A DNA stretch of 64,000 nucleotides, taken from Alistipes sp. Lineage in GTDB: Bacteria > Bacteroidota > Bacteroidia > Bacteroidales > Rikenellaceae. Where the stretch lies: positions 1 through 64,000 of the forward strand of contig JAJQED010000039.1 in assembly GCA_021201825.1 (NCBI GenBank). Direction: 5' to 3'. Made by a program: the position numbers and the translations under genes. The notes under the pieces are model-generated. The model did not search any database. It was given only the letters and a program-made list of their open reading frames with translations, and was not told the DNA's origin. Below are positions 26,308 to 34,806 of this stretch, piece by piece (position 1 is the stretch's first letter; each line of letters begins with the position of its first letter).

Positions 26308-27711
26308 ATGTTTTCGAGTGATACTTATGTATGGCGGCGTGCGGAGTTGCGTCGGCGGGTGACCAGGGGCGGGATCATTGTACTTCCGGGTAATGTGGAG
26401 TCTCCGGTAAATTATCCCAATAATGTGTACCATTTCAGGCAGGACAGTACGTTCCTGTACTTGTTCGGGTTGAGTTTACCGGGCATGGCTGCCGTACTGG
26501 ATATCGAGAGCGGGGAGGACATTCTTTTCGCGGACGATCTTTCGATGGACGACATTATCTGGACCGGGCCTCAGCCGTCGGTAGCGGAGTTGGGCGCAAG
26601 GTGCGGGGTGCGGGATACGAGGCCTTTGGGCAAGATAAAGGATGTGGTTACGGATGCGGTGCGGCGGGGCCGCAAGGTCCATTTCCTGCCGCCGTACAGG
26701 GCCGTGAACAAACTGTTCCTGAGCGACATAACCGGGATCGAGGTTCCGGCGTTGTCTAACCATATTTCAGTGGAGTTGGCATTGGCGGTGGTCTCTTTGA
26801 GGGATAAGAAGAGCGACGAGGAGATAGCGGAGATCGAGAACGCGTGCGAAATAGGTTATCAAATGCACACCACGGCGATGCGGATGTGCCGGCCCGGCGT
26901 GGTCGAGAGGGAGATCGCCGGTGCTATCGAGGGGATAGCGCTTCAGATGGGCGCCGGGGTGTCGTTCACGTCCATCGTGTCGCAGAACGGGGAGACGCTC
27001 CATAACCACTATTACGGCAATACCTTGGAAGAGGGGAGGTTGCTCTTGGTGGATGCAGGGGCCGAAACGGTGATGAACTACTGCAGCGACTTCACGCGGA
27101 CCATGCCCGTAAGCGGCAGGTTCACAGAGCGGCAAAAAGATATATACAATATAGTGTTGGCGGCCAATGCCCGGGCGTTCGAGTTATCGGAGCCGGGCAA
27201 GCTTTACCGGGACATCCATCTGGAAGCGTGCCTGGTGCTGGCCAAAGGGCTGACCGATTTGGGCATTATGAAAGGCGATCCGGCCGAGGCGGTGGACAAG
27301 GGCGCCCATGCGCTGTTCATGCCCCACGGGTTGGGCCATATGATGGGCCTGGACGTGCACGATATGGAGGATATAGGTGAGAAGTACGTCGGGTATGACC
27401 TGGAGACCCAGCGCAGTACGGAGTTGGGCGTCAGTGCCCTGCGGATGGGCCGCAGGTTACAGCCGGGTATGGTTATGACCGTGGAGCCCGGGATCTATTT
27501 TATCCCGGCTTATATTGCCAAATGGAAAGCGGAGGGTCTGAACGCCGGGTTTATCGATTTCGACCGGGCGGAGCAGTATTGCGGCTTCGGCGGTATACGC
27601 ATAGAGGACGACCTGCTCATTACCGAGAACGGCAACCGGATGCTCGGCAAACGGAGGGTTCCGGCCACGGTCGAGGAGGTGGAGGATTTCATGGCAAGTT
27701 GCAGGCAGTAA
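26308..27711 (+). CDS. pepP: Xaa-Pro aminopeptidase (M24B)
   Basis: The 467-residue protein has an N-terminal creatinase-like domain (about 1-170), then the pita-bread catalytic domain. Metal ligands are readable: LVDAGAE (Asp249), NYCSDFTRTMP (Asp261), HGLGHMMGLDVHD, VEPGIYF and IRIEDDLL. It removes N-terminal residues preceding proline in the cytoplasm. Its stop is directly followed by the tsaB ATG with no gap, so the two are one transcript. Confidence 0.93.
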   Translation: MFSSDTYVWRRAELRRRVTRGGIIVLPGNVESPVNYPNNVYHFRQDSTFLYLFGLSLPGMAAVLDIESGEDILFADDLSMDDIIWTGPQPSVAELGARCGVRDTRPLGKIKDVVTDAVRRGRKVHFLPPYRAVNKLFLSDITGIEVPALSNHISVELALAVVSLRDKKSDEEIAEIENACEIGYQMHTTAMRMCRPGVVEREIAGAIEGIALQMGAGVSFTSIVSQNGETLHNHYYGNTLEEGRLLLVDAGAETVMNYCSDFTRTMPVSGRFTERQKDIYNIVLAANARAFELSEPGKLYRDIHLEACLVLAKGLTDLGIMKGDPAEAVDKGAHALFMPHGLGHMMGLDVHDMEDIGEKYVGYDLETQRSTELGVSALRMGRRLQPGMVMTVEPGIYFIPAYIAKWKAEGLNAGFIDFDRAEQYCGFGGIRIEDDLLITENGNRMLGKRRVPATVEEVEDFMASCRQ

Positions 27712-28407
27712 ATGGAGTATATTCTGGGTATAGAGACGGGGACGGACGTTTGTTCGGTGTCCCTGTCGTGTGACGGGCGGACGGTAGCGGTAAAAGAGAG
27801 CGGCGCCGGTAACGACCACGCCAAAAGGCTGGCCCCGCTTATCGAAGAAATATTGTCCGATAACGGACTCGTTTCAAAAGAGCTGTCGGCGGTCGCCGTC
27901 AGCAGTGGCCCGGGTTCTTATACCGGCCTGCGTATCGGGGTCTCGACAGCCAAGGGTTTATGCTATGCCCTGGATATACCGCTGATCTCGGTGGGTTCGT
28001 TGACCTCCCTGGTAAATGTCGCGTTAGCTACCGCCGGAGAACTTCCGGCGGGGACGATGCTATGCCCCATGATAGATGCCCGGCGCATGGAGGTCTATGC
28101 ACAGGTTTTCCACACCGGGGCCCGCCCCCTCTCGGAGGTTGGGGCACATATTATCGACAAGGACAGCTTCGGGGAATATATCGACCGCTCGGCCCGGTAC
28201 CTGATCTTCGGTAACGGGGCGGATAAATGCCGGGAAGTATTGGACGGCCCTAAGGTCCGGTACCTCGACATTCGCCCGTCGGCTTCCGGGCTGGTCGTTC
28301 CGGCCTGGGAAAAATACCGGCGCCGGGAGTTCGAGGATACGGCCTATTTCGAGCCGTTCTACCTCAAGGATTTTATCGTTACGGCCTCCTCTAAAAAAAT
28401 GCTGTAA
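27712..28407 (+). CDS. tsaB: tRNA threonylcarbamoyladenosine biosynthesis protein TsaB
   Basis: The 231-residue protein opens LGIETGTDVCSVSL and has the ASKHA-type segment AVSSGPGSYTGLRIGVSTAKG near residue 62. PMIDARRMEVYAQVF, near residue 118, is the usual TsaB motif. TsaB works with TsaD and TsaE to make t6A37 on tRNAs that read ANN codons. The zero-base junction with pepP indicates coupling. Confidence 0.93.
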   Translation: MEYILGIETGTDVCSVSLSCDGRTVAVKESGAGNDHAKRLAPLIEEILSDNGLVSKELSAVAVSSGPGSYTGLRIGVSTAKGLCYALDIPLISVGSLTSLVNVALATAGELPAGTMLCPMIDARRMEVYAQVFHTGARPLSEVGAHIIDKDSFGEYIDRSARYLIFGNGADKCREVLDGPKVRYLDIRPSASGLVVPAWEKYRRREFEDTAYFEPFYLKDFIVTASSKKML

Positions 28408-28414
28408 CGGCATG

Positions 28415-28442
28415 ACGGACCGCCGGCCTGCGGTCCGTTTTT
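28415..28442 (+). terminator. Terminator of pepP-tsaB
   Basis: ACGGACCGC pairs with GCGGTCCGT around a six-base loop, followed by TTTTATTG. It starts 8 bp after the tsaB stop. Confidence 0.85.
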
Positions 28443-28656
28443 ATTGATAATACGTCTGTTTGTGGTATAAAATCCCGTGTCCCGTCCTGTAAAAAAGGCG
28501 GGATACCTATTGTATTGGGATAGCCCGAAAGGCCACCGAGACATTAACTCGCATAGTAATCCACCATTGGGGCAGGTCCGAATACGGATAACCGGTCATA
28601 CCGGTAATGTCCATAAATCCGGGTGATGATGCTCTCTACGCGGGATAAGGGGTATT

Positions 28657-28896
28657 TTATTCTATATCCCTAAAAAACTCGGAAAGCGATATGCGGTGAA
28701 TATCGAGAAGTCGGATAAGGGTCTTCATCGTTATGTTGAAACCGTTTTCAATCCTCCAGTAAGAAACCCTGCTCAGGTTGTTGTCATAAGCGAATATTTC
28801 GGCGCTCTTGTACCCTTTACTTTTCCTCAGTTCCTTTAATTTGTCCGCAATCTTTTTCAATCTGGCCTCCGCACTCAAATCTCTTTCCTCTTCCAT
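28657..28896 (-). CDS. Small XRE-family HTH regulator
   Basis: The 79-residue protein is almost entirely a Cro/C1-type helix-turn-helix. A charged leader precedes KKIADKLKELRKSKGYKSAE, then FAYDNNLSRVSYWRIENGF (recognition region), and LIRLLDIHRISLSEFF closes the domain. It is likely a DNA-binding repressor with no extra sensor domain. It diverges from the coiled-coil lipoprotein gene and could control that operon; this is an inference from position. The 250 bp below it hold no gene I can support. Confidence 0.8.
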   Translation of the reverse strand: MEEERDLSAEARLKKIADKLKELRKSKGYKSAEIFAYDNNLSRVSYWRIENGFNITMKTLIRLLDIHRISLSEFFRDIE

Positions 28897-29013
28897 AATT
28901 TTTTCCTAAAAGTAGGCGGGTGATTTCAATTAAGTAACAACAATAATTAAACATATTTGGTGTCCACATATTGTTTTAAACATATTAAATGTTGTTTTTT
29001 ATATGAAATTACC

Positions 29014-29021
29014 TATCTTTG
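29014..29021 (+). promoter_or_regulatory. -7 box of the coiled-coil lipoprotein operon
   Basis: TATCTTTG fits TAnnTTTG and leaves a leader of about 90 nt before the ATG. A TTG-containing -33 region is near 28992. The preceding 100 bp are AT-rich. Confidence 0.55.
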
Positions 29022-29114
29022 CCCCGGAGCTACCAGGAGCCGTACACGGGCGGTTTGTTTAACCCGGAACCAGTAAACCATAAATAATCAATGTCTAACC
29101 CCATTAATTGAATC

Positions 29115-31394
29115 ATGAAAAAGTTAAGCTACTTTTTAATGTTACTCGCCGGGTGTTCGATCATGTTCACATCGTGTATCGACAACGACGAGTCCGACAG
29201 CGTAAAGCAAATGCGCGAGGCCAAGGCGAGCGAGTCCGAGGCCGCGGCGGCATATCTTAACGCACAGGCCCAGGCCGCCCTTATCCTCGCACAGGCAGAC
29301 GCGGATTACACTGCGGCCCTGGCGCAGGTAGAGGCTGCCAAAGCTTCCCTGATCATGGCCGAAGCGGCCTATCAGGAAGCACTTACCACTTTGAGGATGC
29401 TCGAGGCACAACTGCTCGAGGGGAGCCTTTCTGCCGAGATCGAAGCGGCCATACTCAAAGCCCAGGCCGATGCCGCCAAGTATGCGGAAGAACTGGCCCA
29501 GGCAGAGTACAACCTTAAGCAGTGGGAGAATAAACTCGAAGTGCTTGCCCTCGAGCATGAAGCGGCACTGCTCAAAGCCCAGCTGGAATACGAACAGGCT
29601 ATGGTGGCCCTGCAGGCCTACCTTGCCGAGATCAAATCCGGCGCCAACGAATACGTTGCAGAGCTAATCGCAGAGTACGAGAAAATGATGGGAGACCTTG
29701 CCCAGGCCGAATTCGAAACGGTTGAAAAAGAGATCGACATTATGCGTGCGGAGGCTGCCCTGGTCTACTATACACAGACCCTTGCCATCGAGAAAGAGTC
29801 TTTCATAAAGGATCTGGAGTCTGCCGTAAATTCGGCTGAAAACCAGCTTTCGAACGCCCGCGAAGTTCTTGCGGCATGGGAGGCACTCCTTCCCGACGTA
29901 GAGCAGGCCAAAGCCATGATAGCCGAGGTGGAAGAGCAGATCGAAAGCCTCAAATCGCTCCGTATCGACGCCTATAACGCTATGGCGGCAGCCGAATCCG
30001 ACAGGGATGCCAAACAGGATATCCGGGATGGATACGCCCGTGCAAAGGCGGACGGCTTCGTATACAATTACAGTGTGAACGGTATTTGGTTCGTTATCAG
30101 TAACAGCCAAAGCTACGTTTCACTTGCCAACGGCGAAACCTACGAGATTAAGAACACGATAGAAGGCGTACGCTCTATCATCCCTCTTATCGAAGCCGAT
30201 ATCGAAACCCTCGAACAGAAGTATGAAGAAGCCGTAAGTAGTTACGACTCGGCAATCGCGGGGATCGAAGACGCCGTCGAGGCCGACCAGCAGGCTTACG
30301 AGACTTACATCGCCGCCAGCAAAGCGTGGACTGCGGCATGGGAAAGTTACACCAACGGTGATATAACCAAATCTGCATTCCTGGAGATCGACGAGGCCTA
30401 TTGTATTGCCTATGTGGAATATTTCGGCCAGGCTACGATCCCCGGTTACGGGGTCATTAGCGGCGTTGCCGACGGCCGCCAAAGCCGTCCCGACGGCACG
30501 ACCGATCATAACGGTACTACAATGTTGCAGCTGGGAACCCTCAACGGTGTTTACGGCAACACTACCGCTTATCCGGGCGACCCGTCAGATCCCGACCTGA
30601 TCCAGGCCCTGACCGACGCCACAACGGCATGGAACAGTGCCTACGCCGCTTACAACAATTGGGAAATGACTGCCGACGACTTTATTGCCGTAGATGAAGC
30701 TTATTGTATAGCCTACGCGGAGCTTTACGGTGGCGTGGCCGACGGTACCCAGACCCGTCCGAATATGCAGACCAGCCTTTCGGTGATCGATTATGCCATG
30801 TATCCGGACGGGGAAACCTACGAGGGTACGCGTTATCTTTACGGCGATCTGATCGACGGTATCGACGGCCTTGCCGACGACGTGGATTACTATGAAACGG
30901 CCGTCGCTAAATACCGGGAAAACCTGGCTTCGATACTCGTGCTGGAAGACGCATACGAGAATTACGACGATGCCCAGGCCGATTACAGCGAGGCCCTCGA
31001 CACCTACTATGCTGCCCTGGATAACTACAATGACCTGGACGACGAGATAGCCGCCAAGGAACAGCTGGCAAGCGATCTGGCTTACGTGCAGACCACCCTC
31101 GAAGTTACCGGGCCTCCCTATCGACTGGCCATATCCTATATCGAACAGCAGATAGAGACATATACCGGCCTTGTGGAAGACGCCGAAGAGGCATTGGCCG
31201 AGGCCGAACTGGACTACGCCCACTATGAAGAGCTGTGGATAAGCGACAAACTCGACGAAACGGATATGCTCGAGTACAAGGCCGCGGAGATAACCAAAGC
31301 CAAAGCGGAACTCGCCCTGCTGCAGCAGAAAGTGGAAAGGCTGGCCAAACAGGCCGATTCGCTCAAAGCAGCGATAGACGAATTGTTGGATTAA
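29115..31394 (+). CDS. Large coiled-coil surface lipoprotein, unknown function
   Basis: The 759-residue protein has a lipoprotein signal with candidate cysteines C14 (LAGC) and C21 (FTSC). The latter is followed by IDNDESD, an acidic stretch like the Bacteroidota surface-export signal. Residues about 30-330 are alanine/glutamate-rich helix with heptad-like spacing, and 590-759 is a second coiled coil. The middle holds two imperfect 36-residue units (403-438 and 504-539), each with DEAYCIAY and followed by GVADG[RT]Q[ST]RP. The function is unknown. It is 68 bp upstream of a predicted outer-membrane barrel gene, with a hairpin at 31409-31439 between them. Confidence 0.8.
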   Translation: MKKLSYFLMLLAGCSIMFTSCIDNDESDSVKQMREAKASESEAAAAYLNAQAQAALILAQADADYTAALAQVEAAKASLIMAEAAYQEALTTLRMLEAQLLEGSLSAEIEAAILKAQADAAKYAEELAQAEYNLKQWENKLEVLALEHEAALLKAQLEYEQAMVALQAYLAEIKSGANEYVAELIAEYEKMMGDLAQAEFETVEKEIDIMRAEAALVYYTQTLAIEKESFIKDLESAVNSAENQLSNAREVLAAWEALLPDVEQAKAMIAEVEEQIESLKSLRIDAYNAMAAAESDRDAKQDIRDGYARAKADGFVYNYSVNGIWFVISNSQSYVSLANGETYEIKNTIEGVRSIIPLIEADIETLEQKYEEAVSSYDSAIAGIEDAVEADQQAYETYIAASKAWTAAWESYTNGDITKSAFLEIDEAYCIAYVEYFGQATIPGYGVISGVADGRQSRPDGTTDHNGTTMLQLGTLNGVYGNTTAYPGDPSDPDLIQALTDATTAWNSAYAAYNNWEMTADDFIAVDEAYCIAYAELYGGVADGTQTRPNMQTSLSVIDYAMYPDGETYEGTRYLYGDLIDGIDGLADDVDYYETAVAKYRENLASILVLEDAYENYDDAQADYSEALDTYYAALDNYNDLDDEIAAKEQLASDLAYVQTTLEVTGPPYRLAISYIEQQIETYTGLVEDAEEALAEAELDYAHYEELWISDKLDETDMLEYKAAEITKAKAELALLQQKVERLAKQADSLKAAIDELLD

Positions 31395-31408
31395 AACCGA
31401 CCGGAGAA

Positions 31409-31439
31409 GACCCTGTCCGCCAAACCGACGGGCAGGGTC
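31409..31439 (+). terminator. Inter-gene hairpin, attenuator or stabiliser
   Basis: GACCCTG and CAGGGTC form the core of a stem between the lipoprotein stop and the barrel gene start. No T run follows directly, so it could reduce or stabilise rather than end the transcript. Confidence 0.4.
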
Positions 31440-31462
31440 GTAACCGGTAAAAAAGGTCTGAA

Positions 31463-32230
31463 ATGAATAAACTATTTAATATTTTCCTGCTTGCGGCGAT
31501 CCCCCTGACGCTGCTGCGGCCCACTGCCGTCGCGGCGCAGGAAAAACAGTACGATCTGCCCCGAAAGGGTAACGTGCAGGTTTCCGTGATCGTCGGTGCC
31601 GGAACATACGTAACCAAAACAGCACCGGTTCCCGACCTTACCGACTATTCCATATCCGCCCCTATTATCAACTGGTTCGACAAGTCTCCAATTCTCGAAT
31701 TGGAAGGCCGGTGGTTCTTCACCGACCGCTGGGCCGCCAAACTGACCGCCGGTTTCGCAATGAACGTAAGCCCCAGGCAGGATGCCGTTGCGGGGTTGTT
31801 CGAAGAGGGTACTACGAACCTCACCGTTACCGACATCCCGAACTACCTGGGGGTCGGCGGCAGCGAGAATTACCAGTTGTCGTTTTCACTGGGAGCGGAC
31901 CATTACTGGGACCTCGGTAAAGGGCTTATGTTCCGGCTCGGGGCCGAAGGAGGTTTTGCTTATGCTAAGGCCAAATACAAAGCAAACGACGAGGACAATT
32001 ACTACGACCCGTCCAAGGGGATGGCCTATATGGTCAATGTAAGTCCGGTTGCCGGACTGGATTATTACGTCACACGGACCCTGTTCCTGTCGATCGGAGT
32101 CCGGGTGTTGACGTACCAGTACTCACTTTACAGCGAAATACCACAGCCCGGTCTCAAGACCCTGGCCGCCGACAGCCATACTTTCAATTTCCTCGGACGA
32201 CCCGAACTTAAAATAGGTTTCACTTTCTAA
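31463..32230 (+). CDS. Outer-membrane beta-barrel protein
   Basis: The 255-residue protein has a signal peptide (NIFLLAAIPLTLLRPTAVAAQ). Alternating residues follow in strands typical of small porin-like barrels (WAAKLTAGFAMNV, YQLSFSLGADHYWDLG), and it ends in F (ELKIGFTF), a usual barrel-insertion terminus. No family name is certain. It lies just downstream of the coiled-coil lipoprotein and may provide its membrane partner. Confidence 0.75.
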   Translation: MNKLFNIFLLAAIPLTLLRPTAVAAQEKQYDLPRKGNVQVSVIVGAGTYVTKTAPVPDLTDYSISAPIINWFDKSPILELEGRWFFTDRWAAKLTAGFAMNVSPRQDAVAGLFEEGTTNLTVTDIPNYLGVGGSENYQLSFSLGADHYWDLGKGLMFRLGAEGGFAYAKAKYKANDEDNYYDPSKGMAYMVNVSPVAGLDYYVTRTLFLSIGVRVLTYQYSLYSEIPQPGLKTLAADSHTFNFLGRPELKIGFTF

Positions 32231-32250
32231 CCGCCTTAACGGCCAAGACA

Positions 32251-32284
32251 AACGGCTTCCCCGCAGAGGGGAAGCCGTTTATGT
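32251..32284. terminator. Strong terminator between convergent genes
   Basis: AACGGCTTCCCC pairs with GGGGAAGCCGTT around a 5-base loop and is followed by TATGTTTA. It lies between the barrel gene and the convergent S46 peptidase gene. Confidence 0.85.
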
Positions 32285-32313
32285 TTATACCGGCTTGCAG
32301 GTATTCCAGCACT

Positions 32314-34476
32314 CTACCGGACGATCGTAAGCTCGTCGATCAGGTGTGTAGCCCCGGCGAACTTGCCGATAATGAACAGTACATAACGGATATCGACGTT
32401 GATACACCTCTGCAGGTCCGGTTCGAACGCTATGTCGCCGCTCATGGCCTCCCAGTTACCGTCGAACGCCAGCCCCAACAGGTTACCGTCGCCGTCCAGC
32501 ACGGGACTGCCCGAGTTGCCGCCCGTTATATCGTTATTGCTCAAAAAACATACGGGCATGTAACCGTCCTTGCCGTACGGGCCGAAGTCCCGTGCATAAT
32601 AAAGTTCCTTTAGCTTTTCGGGTACTACGAACTCCGGATTTTCCGGGTCCTCCTTTTCCATAACGCCGGTCAGGGTCGTGTAATAGTCGTATATCACCCC
32701 GTCCGCCGGGCGGTAAGGATAAACATTGCCGTAGGTGAGCCTGATCGTGAAATTGGCATCGGGATAGTTCATCCTGTCGGGATACATATCCAGCAGCCCC
32801 GCAACATAGAGTCGGTGGCCCTCCCGGTAGCGTTCGTTAACCGGCGTGTTGCGGTTAAGGGCCGAGGTATAGGCTTCAACTACCGATTTGCGTAAAGCCA
32901 CCGCAGGATCCTCCTTGAGCCGACTGAAATCCCCGTTCCCGACGGCTTCTGCCAAAGTTCCCTCGAACCCGGTTTGCGAAGTGAATACCGAAGTATCGTA
33001 AAGCCAGTCTATATACCGGTCAGTATCTCCGGCGAAATCGCTGTCGATGACGCTGAAGAACGACGGCAATTCGTTGGCCGGAACGTTATCCCTCAACAGC
33101 GGTATCATCACTTTGGCGACCCTGCGGTCCAACTCCGGCTCGTAATCCTTGTAAAAACCGGCGGCCGCCGCCTGAACGCTTTCGATCAAGGAATCATCCA
33201 CCGTTTCCTCCGGGGAATCGACCCGGTTCGACAAAATATCGTAAACCCCGGCGGCCCGCACTATCTCGACTCCGGACAACATTGTTTCGCTGATATACTG
33301 TGAAGCATGCGACGCGGCGGCCCTCTCTTCGACCGCCCCCTGGATCAACTCCAGCGCCGGCCCGTACACGCTTCTCTCGGGCGACTGCGCCACCCACCGG
33401 CGGAACGCCTCTTCCTGTGCCTCTTTTTGGGCTTTTACACCCAGTTTTTCGACCCCGCGCGACATTCCGATGGAGTTCTTCCAGTAGTTCGAAGAACCGG
33501 CGTATTTAGCCGCATATTTGATCCGTACGGCATCGTCCTTTATCATGGCGTCCCACAATATCTGTTGCCTTTGCCCGCGGATATTGATCCTGTTGGGGTT
33601 CGACAGGGTGAGCATCTGGTCTATCTCGTAACTGGTCATATACCGCTGTGTAGACCCGGGAAAGCCCATGATCATCGCGAAATCCCCCTCCTCGACCCCT
33701 TTAAGAGAGATTTTGAGATGTACCGGAGACTGGTAAGGTACGTTGTCCTTTGAGTACTCGGCCGGCTTCCCCTCCGCAGTGCTGTAAACCCGGAACACGG
33801 AGAAGTCCCCCGTATGGCGCGGCCACATCCAGTTGTCCGTATCACCGCCGAACTTGCCTATGGAATTGGGAGGCGTACCCACCAACCGTATATCCCGGTA
33901 AACCTCCATTGCGAACAGCACATACTGGTTGCCCCCGTAGAACGGGGCCACCCTGAAATTCATCCCCTCGAACTGCTCTTTCTCCCGGTATTTTTCCGTG
34001 AGCGCCTTGATATTTTCCTCTACGGCTTCCTCCCTCCGGGCCTGCGACATCCCCTGGTCGATACCGCCCAAAATTTCGTCCGTCACATCCTCAATATGGC
34101 GAATAAAGGTCACGCTCAACCCCGGGGCCGGAAGCTCCTGGTCCCGGTCCATAGCCCAATACCCGTACTTGAGAATATCACGCTCCAACGTGCTCAAAGA
34201 CTGTATCGCCCCGTACCCGCAATGATGATTGGTGAACAACAAACCATCGGGGGAGACGATCTCGCCCGTACACCCGCCGCCGAAAATCACTATCGCATCC
34301 TTCAGCGAATGCCCGTTAGCACTGTAGATCTCCTCGGCCGTGATCCGTAACCCCTTGTCCTGCATATCCCGGATATTCATCCTCTGCAACGCCGGCAACA
34401 ACCACATGCCCTCGTCAGCAAACGCCCGACCGCAAAACATACAAAGCCCTACGACCAAAAATATTAACCTCCTCAT
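32314..34476 (-). CDS. S46 family dipeptidyl-peptidase (DPP7-type)
   Basis: The 720-residue exported peptidase has a signal peptide and the S46 catalytic elements LLFTNHHCGYG (His84/85) and TGGNSGSPVLDGDG (Ser655). The residue 18 after the serine is Gly673 in LAFDGNWEAM. Known S46 enzymes with Gly there are DPP7-like and prefer hydrophobic penultimate residues; DPP11 has Arg. It should release dipeptides in the periplasm or at the surface for peptide uptake. A -7 box precedes it. Confidence 0.92.
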   Translation of the reverse strand: MRRLIFLVVGLCMFCGRAFADEGMWLLPALQRMNIRDMQDKGLRITAEEIYSANGHSLKDAIVIFGGGCTGEIVSPDGLLFTNHHCGYGAIQSLSTLERDILKYGYWAMDRDQELPAPGLSVTFIRHIEDVTDEILGGIDQGMSQARREEAVEENIKALTEKYREKEQFEGMNFRVAPFYGGNQYVLFAMEVYRDIRLVGTPPNSIGKFGGDTDNWMWPRHTGDFSVFRVYSTAEGKPAEYSKDNVPYQSPVHLKISLKGVEEGDFAMIMGFPGSTQRYMTSYEIDQMLTLSNPNRINIRGQRQQILWDAMIKDDAVRIKYAAKYAGSSNYWKNSIGMSRGVEKLGVKAQKEAQEEAFRRWVAQSPERSVYGPALELIQGAVEERAAASHASQYISETMLSGVEIVRAAGVYDILSNRVDSPEETVDDSLIESVQAAAAGFYKDYEPELDRRVAKVMIPLLRDNVPANELPSFFSVIDSDFAGDTDRYIDWLYDTSVFTSQTGFEGTLAEAVGNGDFSRLKEDPAVALRKSVVEAYTSALNRNTPVNERYREGHRLYVAGLLDMYPDRMNYPDANFTIRLTYGNVYPYRPADGVIYDYYTTLTGVMEKEDPENPEFVVPEKLKELYYARDFGPYGKDGYMPVCFLSNNDITGGNSGSPVLDGDGNLLGLAFDGNWEAMSGDIAFEPDLQRCINVDIRYVLFIIGKFAGATHLIDELTIVR

Positions 34477-34503
34477 ACCAATTATTTAATTCTTATTAAC
34501 CTA

Positions 34504-34511
34504 CAAATGTA
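34504..34511 (-). promoter_or_regulatory. -7 box of the S46 peptidase gene
   Basis: Read on the minus strand this is TACATTTG, 27 bp upstream of the ATG at 34476. It lies between the gene and the structured repeat copy C. Confidence 0.5.
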
Positions 34512-34534
34512 ATGATTAATTTATTTGATTTTTC

Positions 34535-34784
34535 GTTCTCTTTTGCAAAAGAGAACCAGAAAACTCTTCTGGAAACTTCGTTTCCTGCTACTGTCAGTTA
34601 GTAAATAGGGAGAGGCAAAAAGCCGTTGGCTTGCCTCTCCCTATTTACTAATTGAGAAAATCATGAGATACGCAGTATCTCCAAAAGTTAGTTCCTGATT
34701 TTGCATCGTCACTTGGCACTGAAAACAAGTTTTCATGCCCTCGTTCCTCGCAAAATTCTTTGGTTCTTTCTTACAAGAAAGAAC
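34535..34784 (+). repeat. Structured repeat element, copy C
   Basis: It is the same hairpin series as copies A and B. The central stem (34595-34618/34631-34654) is replaced by a different 24-bp sequence that still pairs with one G-T wobble. Its loop (AAAGCCGTTGGC) is in the copy A orientation. An extra module of about 65 nt, with GAAAAC/GTTTTC and TTTTGC/GCAAAA pairs, lies after CCAAAAGTT. It stands between nadA (3' side) and the S46 gene (5' side). Confidence 0.9.
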
Positions 34785-34806
34785 AGAAAAAATAATAAAC
34801 GAATCC

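Noticed and set aside
28359-28544. Short minus-strand frame after tsaB
   Set aside because: It overlaps the tsaB end and its terminator and shows no motif or promoter.
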